Assembly (NCBI RefSeq): GCF_900103445.1
Contig: NZ_FNHS01000002.1
Location: forward strand, 186,001-250,000
From: Methylobacterium phyllostachyos
GTDB lineage: Bacteria > Pseudomonadota > Alphaproteobacteria > Rhizobiales > Beijerinckiaceae
Length of the DNA stretch: 64,000 nt
Reading direction: 5' to 3'
Positions 1-12,176 of this stretch are shown piece after piece (position 1 is the first letter of the stretch; every line of letters begins with the position of its first letter). The notes below the pieces were generated by a model. The model saw only the letters and a list, made by a program, of their open reading frames with translations. It made no database searches and was not told the origin of the DNA. The translations under genes were made by a program, and so were the position numbers.

Positions 1-1057
1 GGTAGTGACGCAGGAACTCGTCGCGGGCGACCCCGTGGCTCTCGGCGAAGCGCATCAGCCGGCCCTCGTGGCCGATCAGCTGCTTGTTGATCGAGTAGAG
101 CTGGCCGACCAGCGCCTCGATACGGTTGTTGTTGAGCGAGAGGGACTTCACATCGGCGACGACGATGTCCTTCAACTCGGCTTGCTTCTGGTCCTGAGCC
201 GGGGTGTTCTGCCCGCCTGCGGCCTTACGCTCGGTCCCCTCTGTCTGGAACTTGCGCAGCTTCCGGTAATTCGCGGCGATCGCGTCGAAGGTCTCCAGGA
301 CCCGCGGCTTGATCTCCGCCTCCATGGCGGCCAGCGACACGTTGTTCTCGAGATCATCCTCGTCGTCGCCGCCCTCCGGAGGCGCCGGCGGCTCGCCGTC
401 TTCGGATTCCTCGCCCTCGGCGAGTTGCGGCGCGTTCTTGCCGTCCGGGCCGGCGTAGGTCGCCTCAAGATCGATGATGTCGCGCAGGAGGACCTTGCCC
501 TCGACGAGCTCGTCCCGCCAGATGATGATCGCCTGGAAGGTCAGCGGACTCTCGCAGAGGCCCGCGATCATCGCCTCGCGGCCGGCCTCGATGCGCTTGG
601 CGATCGCGATCTCGCCCTCGCGCGACAGCAGCTCCACCGAGCCCATCTCGCGCAGGTACATGCGCACCGGATCGTCGGTGCGGTCGGTCGGCTCCTTGGT
701 GGTGGTAGCGACCGCGACTGCGCGCGTCGGCGCGACCTCAGCGACCTCGCCGCCCTCGGCCTCCTCCTCCTCGCCCTCGGCCGCCTTCTCGCCGGCGGCG
801 GCCTCGTCGGTCTCCTCGGCCTCCACGACGTTGATGCCCATCTCGGAGAGCTGCGACAGCACGTCCTCGAGCTGGTCCGGATCGGACTGGCCCTCGGGCA
901 GAACCTCGTTGACCTCCTCATAGGTCACATAGCCGCGCTTCTTGGCGAGCTTCACCATCCGCTTGACCGAAGCATCCGTCAGGTCGAGGAGCGGCCCGTC
1001 GGTCTGCTGCTCGGGGGCAGCGTCCGTCTCGTCCCGTTCCGTTGCCTTCGTCGCCAT
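1..1057 (-). CDS. rpoD: RNA polymerase primary sigma factor RpoD, N-terminal part (cut by window edge)
   Basis: This is the housekeeping sigma factor that directs RNA polymerase to most promoters. The visible part is the N-terminal ~352 residues. Region 1.1 is recognisable (KRMVKLAKKRGYVTYEEVNEVLP). It is followed by an acidic Glu-rich linker, the sigma 1.2 segment (DPVRMYLREMGSVELLSREGE) and the start of the non-conserved region with a second acidic stretch. The ATG at 1057 opens MATKATERDETDAAPEQQ, as in rhizobial sigma-70 proteins. Conserved regions 2 to 4 lie outside the window. dnaG lies 210 bp upstream on the same strand, the classic dnaG-rpoD macromolecular synthesis pair. Confidence 0.93.
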   Translation of the reverse strand, partial: MATKATERDETDAAPEQQTDGPLLDLTDASVKRMVKLAKKRGYVTYEEVNEVLPEGQSDPDQLEDVLSQLSEMGINVVEAEETDEAAAGEKAAEGEEEEAEGGEVAEVAPTRAVAVATTTKEPTDRTDDPVRMYLREMGSVELLSREGEIAIAKRIEAGREAMIAGLCESPLTFQAIIIWRDELVEGKVLLRDIIDLEATYAGPDGKNAPQLAEGEESEDGEPPAPPEGGDDEDDLENNVSLAAMEAEIKPRVLETFDAIAANYRKLRKFQTEGTERKAAGGQNTPAQDQKQAELKDIVVADVKSLSLNNNRIEALVGQLYSINKQLIGHEGRLMRFAESHGVARDEFLRHY

Positions 1058-1267
1058 GATCAGCCTATTGTTTCGTGGGCGGCGCGCTGCGGAGGCCCGG
1101 GAGGGGCCGCTCCACGCCATCGGCGCCGCGGTATCGGATAGGCGCCGAATCGCTTCGTCGCCTTGAGTCGTCGGGTTCCGTATGCAAGCCTGAGGCTTGA
1201 CCGATTGTTAACTATGGCGGGCTGCCCCCCATCGCCACCGCCAGCCCACACCGCCATGACACAGCCG

Positions 1268-3160
1268 TCAGGCGGCCGTCGAGTCGCTCGACACCGGCTG
1301 TTCGGCTTCAGCCTCGGCGGCGATGACGGTCTCCAGCCTCGCCTTCACTTCGCAGAGCCATGCCCATCCGGCATCGGTCGGATCGTTCTCAAACGCCTGC
1401 CGTGCTTCGCGAAGTTCGCTATGTAGCGCTCCTGCCTGCCGGTGCAAGATCATCGCCTGTCTGAGCGCGTCTGCGCGCTGCGCCGGATCGGCATGCGGCG
1501 CGACGGTATTGCGGTCCCGCGAGCGGGCCAACGCGAGGATGCGCTCTGCGGCGGGCTTCAGTCCGGCGCGGGTGATGCGATTGTGCAACACCTCCGGATC
1601 TGTGCGCTCATCCTCGGCCGCGCAGGCCAGCAGGATCGACAGGAGCGCCTTGGCATCCGGATCCTCGAAGTCCAGCTCGGCGATCTCTTCGGCGAACTCG
1701 GCGAGCATCTCGGGCTGCACCAGCAGCGTGCCGACGATCACCGCCTCGCGCACCGGTGCGGCGCCGGTGAAGCCCACCGAAGCGGTCACCGACGCGCTCG
1801 GACCGCCGGTGATGCGGGGCGAGACCGGCTCGCCGGGCCTGACGAATCGGGATCGGCCGCGCGCCGCGACCGGTCCCGCGGGTCGTCCGGCGCGTGGCGA
1901 CAGGCTGCGCAGCCGCTCTTCGATGTCGTCCCGGTAATAGCGTCGCACGGTTTCGTCGCGGATCGTGGCGACGGTGGTGCGCAGGGTCTGGGTCAGGCCG
2001 GCGCGCCGTTCGGGCGTATCGACCGGCCCCGCCTCGATGGCCCGTCGCCACAGCAATTCCGAGAGCGGCAGCGCCGCCTCGAGCACCTGATCGATCGCCC
2101 CGGGGCCGCCGGATCGCAGCAGGTCGTCGGGATCCTGCCCGCCGGGCAGCAGCGCGATCCGCAGGGACCGACCAGGTTCGAGGAGCGGCAGCGCGATGTC
2201 GAGCGCCCGGAAGGCCGCTCGCTGGCCGGCCTTATCGCCGTCGAAGCAGAGGATCGGCTCGTCGGCATGACGCCAGAGCAGGCCGAGCTGGTCCTCGGTG
2301 AGGGCGGTGCCGAGCGGCGCCACGGTCTCGGGATGGCCGGCGAGCGTCATGGCGATGACATCGACATAGCCCTCGACCGCGATGATCGAGCCGCGATCAT
2401 GCGCGGCCTTCCGGGCGCCGTGCAGGTTGTAGAGCGTCCGACCCTTGTGGAAGAGCGGCGTTTCGGGTGAGTTCAGGTACTTGGCGCGCACGTCCTTCGA
2501 GAGCGCCCGCCCGCCGAAGGCCACGACCCGGCCGCGGGTGTCGGTGATCGGGAACATCACCCGGTCGCGAAAATAATCGTACGGGACCGAGACGCCCTCC
2601 CCGGCCGCCAGCAGACCCATCTCGATCATCAGATCCTTGTCGACGCCCTGCCCGGCCAGATGATCGCGCAGGGCGTAGCGATCGTTCGGGGCGTAGCCCA
2701 GGCGGAAGGCCTGCTGGGTCTGGCGGGTCAGCGCCCGCCGCTCGAGATAGGCACGGGCTTCGCTGCCCTGGTTCGACAGCAGCCGCTCCTCGAACCAGCG
2801 TGCGGCCATCTCCATGACCTCGATCGCGCCCGCGCGCTTCTGTTCGCTGGCCCGGTTGTCCTCGGTGGGCGCGGGCAGGCTGACGCCCGCCTCACTGGCC
2901 AGCCGCTCGACTGCCTCGGGGAAGCTCAGGCCCTCCGTCTCCATCAGGAAGGTGAAGATGTCGCCGTGCTTGGAGGAGGAGAAGCAGTGATAGAACTGCT
3001 TCTGGTCGTTCACATAAAAGGACGGGGTCTTCTCGGCGTTGAACGGCGACAGGCCGCGCCACTCCCGGCCGGCCTTCTTGAGCTGGACCCGCCGCCCGAC
3101 CACGGAGGAGGCCGGCAGCCGGGCACGGATCTCTTCCAGAATGTGGGGCGGATAGCGCAC
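1268..3160 (-). CDS. dnaG: DNA primase DnaG (zinc ligands mostly lost)
   Basis: Makes RNA primers for replication with the replicative helicase. It is 630 aa and starts at GTG 3160 (MRYPPHILEEIRARLP). Order: N-terminal zinc-ribbon-type domain (1-100), catalytic TOPRIM core (IAVEGYVDVIAM, LCFDGDKAGQRAA), C-terminal helicase-interaction region. In the N-terminal domain the usual CPFH is SPFN (S38, N41), and the usual HCFGC is HCFSS (C59 kept, S62). Only one of the four Zn ligands therefore remains. I recall related changes in other Rhizobiales primases, so this is probably a lineage trait and not damage. The gene lies directly upstream of rpoD. Confidence 0.96.
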   Translation of the reverse strand: MRYPPHILEEIRARLPASSVVGRRVQLKKAGREWRGLSPFNAEKTPSFYVNDQKQFYHCFSSSKHGDIFTFLMETEGLSFPEAVERLASEAGVSLPAPTEDNRASEQKRAGAIEVMEMAARWFEERLLSNQGSEARAYLERRALTRQTQQAFRLGYAPNDRYALRDHLAGQGVDKDLMIEMGLLAAGEGVSVPYDYFRDRVMFPITDTRGRVVAFGGRALSKDVRAKYLNSPETPLFHKGRTLYNLHGARKAAHDRGSIIAVEGYVDVIAMTLAGHPETVAPLGTALTEDQLGLLWRHADEPILCFDGDKAGQRAAFRALDIALPLLEPGRSLRIALLPGGQDPDDLLRSGGPGAIDQVLEAALPLSELLWRRAIEAGPVDTPERRAGLTQTLRTTVATIRDETVRRYYRDDIEERLRSLSPRAGRPAGPVAARGRSRFVRPGEPVSPRITGGPSASVTASVGFTGAAPVREAVIVGTLLVQPEMLAEFAEEIAELDFEDPDAKALLSILLACAAEDERTDPEVLHNRITRAGLKPAAERILALARSRDRNTVAPHADPAQRADALRQAMILHRQAGALHSELREARQAFENDPTDAGWAWLCEVKARLETVIAAEAEAEQPVSSDSTAA

Positions 3161-3279
3161 GGGGCCTGGGAGGGTTTGCGGGGCCGCCGATTATAGCGCG
3201 CCGAACACCACAGAGTCCTGATCGTTGTCCCCGCCGCATCCCGGATCGGGGATTGCGGGGACAGCGTGACCGCGTTCGC

Positions 3280-3741
3280 TCAGCCCTTCGCGGCGAGCGC
3301 CGCCTTCACCAGCCCGCTCGCCTTGCCGAAATCCATCCGGCCGGCATAGGCGCCCTTCAGGGCGGCGATCACCTTGCCCATGTCCTTCGGGCCGGCGGCG
3401 CCGGTCTCGGCGATCGCCGCGTCGATCGCCGCCTGCGTCTCGGCCTCGTCCATCTGCTTCGGCAGGAAGCTCTCGATGATGGCGATCTCGGCGCGCTCGT
3501 TGGCGGCGAGTTCCGGGCGACCGCCCTGCTCGTAGACGTTGGCCGATTCGGTGCGCTGCTTGATCATCTTCTGGAGCAACGACAGGATCTCGTCCTCGGA
3601 GATCGGGTCCTTGCCGTTGCCGCGGGCCTCGATGTCCCGGTCCTTGAGGGCGGCCTGGATCATCCGGACGGTCGCGAGCCGCTCCTTGTCGCCGGCCTTC
3701 ATGGCCTCCTTCATCTCGGTGGTGAGGCGCGCGCGCAGCAT
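3280..3741 (-). CDS. GatB/YqeY domain protein
   Basis: A 153-aa protein of the YqeY family, related to the tRNA-binding tail domain of the GatB amidotransferase subunit. The family signatures are visible: MLRARLTTEMKEAMKAGDKE at the start, then AELAANERAEIAIIESFLPKQ and GPKDMGKVIAALKGAYAGRMDF. It probably binds tRNA or assists amidotransferase, but no precise role is established for stand-alone members. The order yqeY-dnaG-rpoD on one strand is common in bacteria and supports the call. Start ATG 3741. Confidence 0.9.
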   Translation of the reverse strand: MLRARLTTEMKEAMKAGDKERLATVRMIQAALKDRDIEARGNGKDPISEDEILSLLQKMIKQRTESANVYEQGGRPELAANERAEIAIIESFLPKQMDEAETQAAIDAAIAETGAAGPKDMGKVIAALKGAYAGRMDFGKASGLVKAALAAKG

Positions 3742-3954
3742 GGGGATGAACCTTCTTTCGGTCGAAACGGTGAGGCTGGCCTGCGATTTGCGGATCTGCC
3801 TTGTGATAAGCAGACGTTGAGCCCTGCGGAGGGCGGAGCCACATTGACCCCATCGCGGGCCGCTCGCTAAGAGCGCCGCACACGATCATGCCGCAAGCCG
3901 AGAGCGCCGCAACCCGGCGCCCGCCTTCGGCCGGACATAAGCGAGACTCGCCCC

Positions 3955-5187
3955 ATGCTGCAAGACGCCGCCGCGCCCGCCCCCGACGCCACGGCGCCCG
4001 AGCCGTGGGCCGAGCCCGTCGCCACGGCCCTGCTGGTCCTGGCCGACGGCACGATCCTGGAGGGTTTTGGCATCGGCCAGACCGGCATCGCCGACGGCGA
4101 AGTCTGCTTCAACACGGCGATGACCGGCTATCAGGAGATCCTGACCGACCCGTCCTACGCCGGGCAGATCGTCACCTTCACCTTCCCGCATATCGGCAAT
4201 GTCGGCACCAACGACGAGGATCTGGAGAGCCTCGAGGCGGCCCCCGCCTCGGGCGTGCGCGGCACCGTGATCGCCTCGGCGGTGACGAAGCCCTCGAACT
4301 GGCGCTCCTCCTCCCACCTCGACGGCTGGCTTAAGGCCCGCGGCATCGTGGGCATCACGGGCGTCGACACTCGGGCGCTCACCGCCCGGATCCGCGACCA
4401 GGGCATGCCGAACGCCGTGATCGCCAACGATCCCGACGGCAAATTCGACCGCGCGGCCCTGAAGGCCCGGGCGGCAGCGCTGGCGCCGATGGAAGGGCTC
4501 GACCTCGTGCCGCCGGTGACCAGCCGGGCAACGTCCGAATGGTCGGAGACCGTCTGGGCGCTGGGCAACGGCTACGGCAAGCGCGCCTCCGGCAAGGGCC
4601 TGAAGGTCGTGGCGATCGATTACGGCGTGAAGCGCAACATCCTGCGGCTGCTGGCCCAGGCCGGCTGCGACGTCACCGTGGTGCCGGCCACCACGACGGC
4701 CGAGGACATCCTGGCGCTGAAGCCGGACGGTGTGTTCCTGTCGAACGGACCTGGCGATCCGGCTGCGACCGGCGCCTACGCGGTCCCGGTAATCCGCAAG
4801 CTGCTCGACGCGAAGGTGCCGACCTTCGGCATCTGCCTGGGGCACCAGCTCATGGGCTTGGCGCTGGGCGGCCGGACCGTGAAGATGGGCCAGGGCCACC
4901 ACGGCGCGAACCACCCGGTGAAGGACAAGACCACCGGCAAGGTCGAGATCGTCTCGATGAACCACGGCTTCGCGGTGGATCCGGCGAGCCTGCCGGAGAC
5001 CGCAGTCGAAACCCACGTCTCGCTGTTCGACGGTTCGAATTGCGGCCTGACGCTCATCGACCGGCCGGCCTTCTCGGTGCAGCACCACCCGGAGGCCTCG
5101 CCGGGCCCGCGCGACAGCCACTACCTGTTCGAGCGGTTCGTGACGCTGATGCGCTCGGGTGAGCCGGAGCAAGCGGCGAAAGCCTGA
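3955..5187 (+). CDS. carA: Carbamoyl-phosphate synthase small subunit (glutaminase)
   Basis: Hydrolyses glutamine and passes ammonia to CarB for carbamoyl phosphate, feeding arginine and pyrimidine synthesis. It is 410 aa. The N-terminal CPSase small-chain domain (LVLADGTILEGFGIG, NTAMTGYQEILTDPSY) is followed by a class I glutamine amidotransferase domain with nucleophile Cys294 in GICLGHQ, and HHPEASPGP carrying the catalytic His and Glu. It starts at ATG 3955, after a divergent ~210 bp gap from yqeY. carB follows 1.3 kb downstream, separated by two unrelated genes, so carA and carB do not form a simple operon here. Confidence 0.97.
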   Translation: MLQDAAAPAPDATAPEPWAEPVATALLVLADGTILEGFGIGQTGIADGEVCFNTAMTGYQEILTDPSYAGQIVTFTFPHIGNVGTNDEDLESLEAAPASGVRGTVIASAVTKPSNWRSSSHLDGWLKARGIVGITGVDTRALTARIRDQGMPNAVIANDPDGKFDRAALKARAAALAPMEGLDLVPPVTSRATSEWSETVWALGNGYGKRASGKGLKVVAIDYGVKRNILRLLAQAGCDVTVVPATTTAEDILALKPDGVFLSNGPGDPAATGAYAVPVIRKLLDAKVPTFGICLGHQLMGLALGGRTVKMGQGHHGANHPVKDKTTGKVEIVSMNHGFAVDPASLPETAVETHVSLFDGSNCGLTLIDRPAFSVQHHPEASPGPRDSHYLFERFVTLMRSGEPEQAAKA

Positions 5188-5329
5188 TCGGTTCCCGGCG
5201 CGATCCCAATCGGGCCCCGCTGGGGCCATAAAAACTGCTGAATCTGCCGGCTTTAAGAGATCCATGACGGCCATGAGCGGCGGCGCATCCGCGCCCGCCG
5301 CCACCGGCTCCGTCGAAGGGGAATGCCGG

Positions 5330-5707
5330 ATGACCATCGACGAGGCGCGCGACGACTTCTCCCGCCTGCACCGCACCTTCACGTTCCATCTCGGCGTTGC
5401 CGTGGGCCTGTCCTGGCTGACCGCCCTCACCGCCGCGTTTTACGCGCCGTGGGTGCGCAACATCCGCGCGCTGATCGACCCGTCCGCCGGCCTCGACCGT
5501 GTCGAGAGCACGGTCTCCTACCTCTTCGCCCTGCCGGCCGTCCTCGCCCTGGCCTGGGTGTCCGTGTATTTCGGCCGCGAGGCCCTGCGCCGCGCGCAGA
5601 CGCTCTCGAACGTCGCCGTCGAGTTCGCCGCCGCAGCCCTGGTGGCCTTCGGGGTGTTCTACCTATCGATCGACCGGGCCGTGGCGGCGCTCTACGCGAG
5701 CTTCTGA
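5330..5707 (+). CDS. Small membrane protein, function unknown
   Basis: A protein of about 125 aa from ATG 5330, preceded by AAGGGG; in-frame ATGs at 5264 and 5273 are also possible. Three hydrophobic stretches are visible: GVAVGLSWLTALTAAFYAPW, YLFALPAVLALAWVSVYFG and FAAAALVAFGVFYLSI. It is therefore probably an inner membrane protein with three spans. I do not recognise a family. It lies about 140 bp after carA on the same strand and runs toward the convergent pseudoazurin gene. Confidence 0.65.
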   Translation: MTIDEARDDFSRLHRTFTFHLGVAVGLSWLTALTAAFYAPWVRNIRALIDPSAGLDRVESTVSYLFALPAVLALAWVSVYFGREALRRAQTLSNVAVEFAAAALVAFGVFYLSIDRAVAALYASF

Positions 5708-5737
5708 ACCGGGGCGGCGTCTGCCGCCCCGAATGGG

Positions 5738-6172
5738 CTACTGTACTTTCTCGAACAGCGGCTCGAAGCGCTTGGCAGCGAGTTTGCCGTGCTGGACCGC
5801 CCTGGCGGCCTCTAGGTTCGCCGGCTTGTCGCCGACTTGGATCAGCCCGACCATGCCCATGATGTAGTGCGGCGCGCATTTGAAGCCGTAGAGGCCGGGC
5901 TTGTCGAAGGTCACGGTCTCCTCCTTGCCCACCACGGTCTTGAAGGCCGGTGCCCCCTCGGGGGCCATGCCCTTGATGAGTTCCGCGTTGTGGCCCTTGT
6001 CAGCCGGGACGAACCGGATCGTGTCGCCCGGCTGAATCTTCACGAAGGCGGGATCGAAGACCATCATCCCGCCGGGGCCGCTGTTCAACGTCTTCACGAC
6101 GGTCTCCGCGGCGTTCGCCCCCAAGATCGAGCCGATCAGCAGCGCCGCGGCTCCCATGCTTCCCCAGATCAT
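5738..6172 (-). CDS. Pseudoazurin (type 1 copper protein)
   Basis: Periplasmic blue-copper electron carrier of about 144 aa. From ATG 6172 there is a signal peptide (MIWGSMGAAALLIGSILGANA, cleavage after ANA). It is followed by the cupredoxin fold typical of pseudoazurin: VVKTLNSGPGGMMVFDPAFV, the first Cu ligand His in KGHNAELI, and the C-terminal ligand loop YGFKCAPHYIMGMVG, which supplies Cys, His and Met. The longer upstream frame (to 6253) adds 27 residues in front of the signal peptide and is rejected. It could carry electrons to cytochrome oxidase, cytochrome peroxidase or denitrification enzymes; no such partner is visible nearby. Confidence 0.93.
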   Translation of the reverse strand: MIWGSMGAAALLIGSILGANAAETVVKTLNSGPGGMMVFDPAFVKIQPGDTIRFVPADKGHNAELIKGMAPEGAPAFKTVVGKEETVTFDKPGLYGFKCAPHYIMGMVGLIQVGDKPANLEAARAVQHGKLAAKRFEPLFEKVQ

Positions 6173-6474
6173 CGTCAGTCTCGAATTATTGTCATATCGA
6201 TCGACGGAAGTGACGATCGTTTTAGCCTTATGGATCGCATCTAAGGCCGGCAAGCGTTCAGTTGATTTGCGGATAAACTTAGAAAATCTCTAGAACTACC
6301 TGCGGATGGCGGCGATGCCCGTCCTGTGCGCGCGGGCGTTGCGCCTGTGCCCGGCCTTCCAAAGCGCGGAAGGCCCGTGTAAACGCGGGGCTCAACGATA
6401 ATCCCGCCACGCGCGTCCGGGCGCAGGGTACTGGCCCTGCCCGATCGGGCGCGCTTGGCCTGACAAGGCCGAAG
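6173..6474. promoter_or_regulatory. Divergent pseudoazurin/carB control region with an 8-bp stem hairpin
   Basis: This 302-bp gap separates divergent genes and should hold both promoters. The first 120 bp are AT-rich for this genome. A perfect 8-bp inverted repeat (GGCCTTCC at 6353-6360, GGAAGGCC at 6368-6375, 7-nt loop) lies about 100 bp upstream of the carB ATG. It could form a leader hairpin. There is no U-tract, so a plain terminator is unlikely. Confidence 0.4.
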
Positions 6475-9948
<3,474 letters not shown>

Positions 9949-10032
9949 GCCTCAGGGTTCCGCTGACTTCATTTCGTGGCCCGGAGGGAGTGCTACACTC
10001 TCGGCCGGGCCTCTTCATTGTGGCGCGAGACG

Positions 10033-10515
10033 ATGGCGATAGACAAGGTTCCGATCACGGTGCGCGGCTTCGCAGCCCTCGAAGAGGAGCTGAAACACCG
10101 CCAGCAGGTGGAGCGTCAGCGCATCATCCAGGCGATCGCCGAGGCGCGGGCGCTGGGCGACCTGTCGGAGAACGCCGAGTACCATGCCGCCAAAGAGGCG
10201 CAGTCCCACAACGAGGGCCGCGTCATGGAATTGGAGAGCATGATCGCGCGCGCCGAGATCATCGACGTCACCAAGCTCTCGGGCAGCAAGATCAAGTTCG
10301 GCGCCACCGTGAAACTCGTCGATGAGGACACGGAGGAGGAGAAGACTTACCAGATCGTGGGCGAGCCGGAGGCCGATGTGCGCTCGGGCCGGGTCTCGAT
10401 CACCTCCCCGATCGCCCGCGCGCTGATCGGCAAGGGAGTCGGCGACACCGTCGAGGTGACGACGCCGGGCGGCGGCAAGTCCTACGAGGTCGTCGCCGTC
10501 CGGTATGGTGGCTGA
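10033..10515 (+). CDS. greA: Transcription elongation factor GreA
   Basis: Rescues backtracked RNA polymerase by stimulating cleavage of the nascent RNA. It is 160 aa from ATG 10033 ([20 protein letters not shown]). The N-terminal coiled coil carries the acidic tip ([15 protein letters not shown]), and the C-terminal FKBP-like domain contains [30 protein letters not shown]. An upstream in-frame ATG at 9976 adds an unrelated 19 residues and is rejected. It lies 84 bp after carB, as in many alphaproteobacteria. Confidence 0.96.
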   Translation: MAIDKVPITVRGFAALEEELKHRQQVERQRIIQAIAEARALGDLSENAEYHAAKEAQSHNEGRVMELESMIARAEIIDVTKLSGSKIKFGATVKLVDEDTEEEKTYQIVGEPEADVRSGRVSITSPIARALIGKGVGDTVEVTTPGGGKSYEVVAVRYGG

Positions 10516-11020
10516 GGGTATGCGTTTGCGCTTCTCGGGCCGGCTTGCCGGGCTGATCCTGCTCGCCGCCGCGGGGTCCGCGGCGGCGGATGATTTTCCG
10601 CCGACGGCGCAGTTCTCCGACATCCGCGTCGATGTGCGACCCCTGCGCGACAAGGGCGCCGGCCTGCAGGCGGAGGCGCTGGCGGCCGATTTGACCGAGG
10701 CCCTGCGCAAGAACTTCTCGGATCGGATCGGCGGACGCGGGCCACGCCTCATCGTCGTGGTGAGCGGCCTCTCGCTGCGGCCCTATGCCGGCAGCGGCGC
10801 GCGGCCCGGCCTGGGCGGTAATTTCCAGACCGATTACCTGGAAGGCGAGGCGCTGCTCGTCGGGGCCAAGGGCCAGATCCTCGGCCGGCACCCGCAGATG
10901 ACCGCGACGCCGTCAAGCTACGGTGGCGCGTGGTACGATCCGCAATTCGAGGGGCGCCGGCTGGCGGCGATCGCCGACATCTACGCTCAGTGGCTCGCGC
11001 GGGATCTGCCGCGGGATTGA
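10505..11020 (+). CDS. Secreted protein of unknown function
   Basis: A protein of about 171 aa (or 166 aa from the second ATG at 10520) that overlaps the end of greA by 11 bp. The N-terminus is a clear signal peptide ([22 protein letters not shown]), so the product is exported to the periplasm. The mature part includes a beta-rich-looking stretch ([15 protein letters not shown]) and the motif [21 protein letters not shown] do not recognise the family. The overlap suggests translational coupling to greA. An ELM1-like gene follows after 94 bp. Confidence 0.7.
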   Translation: MVAEGMRLRFSGRLAGLILLAAAGSAAADDFPPTAQFSDIRVDVRPLRDKGAGLQAEALAADLTEALRKNFSDRIGGRGPRLIVVVSGLSLRPYAGSGARPGLGGNFQTDYLEGEALLVGAKGQILGRHPQMTATPSSYGGAWYDPQFEGRRLAAIADIYAQWLARDLPRD

Positions 11021-11114
11021 TGCGCCCCCAGCCGCCTTCGGCCCGCGACCGCGACAGCAGGCTATCTGCCGCGGTCGGAAGTCAGCCCGCGGCGAAGCGT
11101 TTCCGGTGAGGAGC

Positions 11115-12164
11115 ATGGAAAGTATCGACGTGACGGCGGCGAAACCCGCCCTGCGCAACCGCCCGGACGCGCGATCCGAACCCCTCCCCGAACTCGCCCA
11201 CGCCCGCGCCTGGATCGTCACGGACGGCAAGGCTGGCGACGAGAACCAGTGCGTCGGCATCGCCGAGACGCTGGGCCTCGCTTTCGAGATCCGGCAGGTG
11301 CCAGCCTCCGGGCCGTTCGGCTGGATGGCGCCCTGGGGACCGATCGACCCGCGCGAGGGCCCACGGCGCCGCGCCGGCGCCCTGTCCGGACCCTATCCCG
11401 ACATCCTGATCGCCTCGGGACGCCGGTCCGTGCCCTATCTGCGGGCCGTGCGGCGCGCCACCGGCGGCCGCACCTTCACGGCCTTTCTCAAGGATCCGCG
11501 TACCGGCGAGGACAGCGCCGACTTCATCTGGGTGCCGGATTACGACGACCTGCGTGGGCCCAACGTGTTCACGACGCTGACGGCGCCCCATCTCGTGACC
11601 GCGGCGCGCCTCGCGGCGGCCCGCGCCCGGCCCGATCCGCGCCTCGCCCGCCTCGACGGGCCGCGTGTGGCCGTGCTCGTCGGCGGCGACAGCCGGCATC
11701 TGAGCTACCGCAAGACCGATATGATCCGCCTCGTCGGCGACCTGCGGAACCTGGTGGAGCAGGGCTGCCGGCTCATGGTGACGATTTCCCGCCGGACCCC
11801 CGATCCGCTCCGAAACGCCGTGAGGGCGCTGACCTCCGAGACCGGCGGCTTTCTCTGGGACGGGAGCGGAGAGAATCCCTATGTGGGCATGCTGGCGCTG
11901 GCCGAGGCGATCGTGGTCACCTCGGACTCGGCCAACATGGTGAGCGAGGCCGTCGCCACCGGCGCGCCGGTCCTGCTGTTCGATCTGCCGCGTACCTATA
12001 TCCGGCATCGGCGGATGTTCGCCGGGTTGGCGATCGCCGGAGCGCTCCGGCCCTTTACGGGTCAGTTGGTAGACCTGTCGTACAAGCCCATCGATGCGAC
12101 GCCGGTGATCGCCGGGGCGCTCGCGAACGCTTATGCTGCGCACCGCACGGCCGACCGCGCCTGA
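11115..12164 (+). CDS. ELM1/GtrOC1-like protein (mitochondrial fission ELM1 family)
   Basis: A 349-aa protein of the ELM1 family, known in plants for mitochondrial fission and widespread without a firm role in alphaproteobacteria. Family features: AWIVTDGKAGDENQCVGIAE near the N-terminus, DILIASGRRSVPYLRAVRR, VAVLVGGDSRHLSYRK, and the Rossmann/GT-B-like segment VVTSDSANMVSEAVATGAPV. The fold resembles glycosyltransferase B proteins. ATG 11115 has GAGGAG directly upstream. It lies 12 bp before the host trxB and is probably co-transcribed with it. Confidence 0.85.
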   Translation: MESIDVTAAKPALRNRPDARSEPLPELAHARAWIVTDGKAGDENQCVGIAETLGLAFEIRQVPASGPFGWMAPWGPIDPREGPRRRAGALSGPYPDILIASGRRSVPYLRAVRRATGGRTFTAFLKDPRTGEDSADFIWVPDYDDLRGPNVFTTLTAPHLVTAARLAAARARPDPRLARLDGPRVAVLVGGDSRHLSYRKTDMIRLVGDLRNLVEQGCRLMVTISRRTPDPLRNAVRALTSETGGFLWDGSGENPYVGMLALAEAIVVTSDSANMVSEAVATGAPVLLFDLPRTYIRHRRMFAGLAIAGALRPFTGQLVDLSYKPIDATPVIAGALANAYAAHRTADRA

Positions 12165-12176
12165 GGAGACCCAGAG

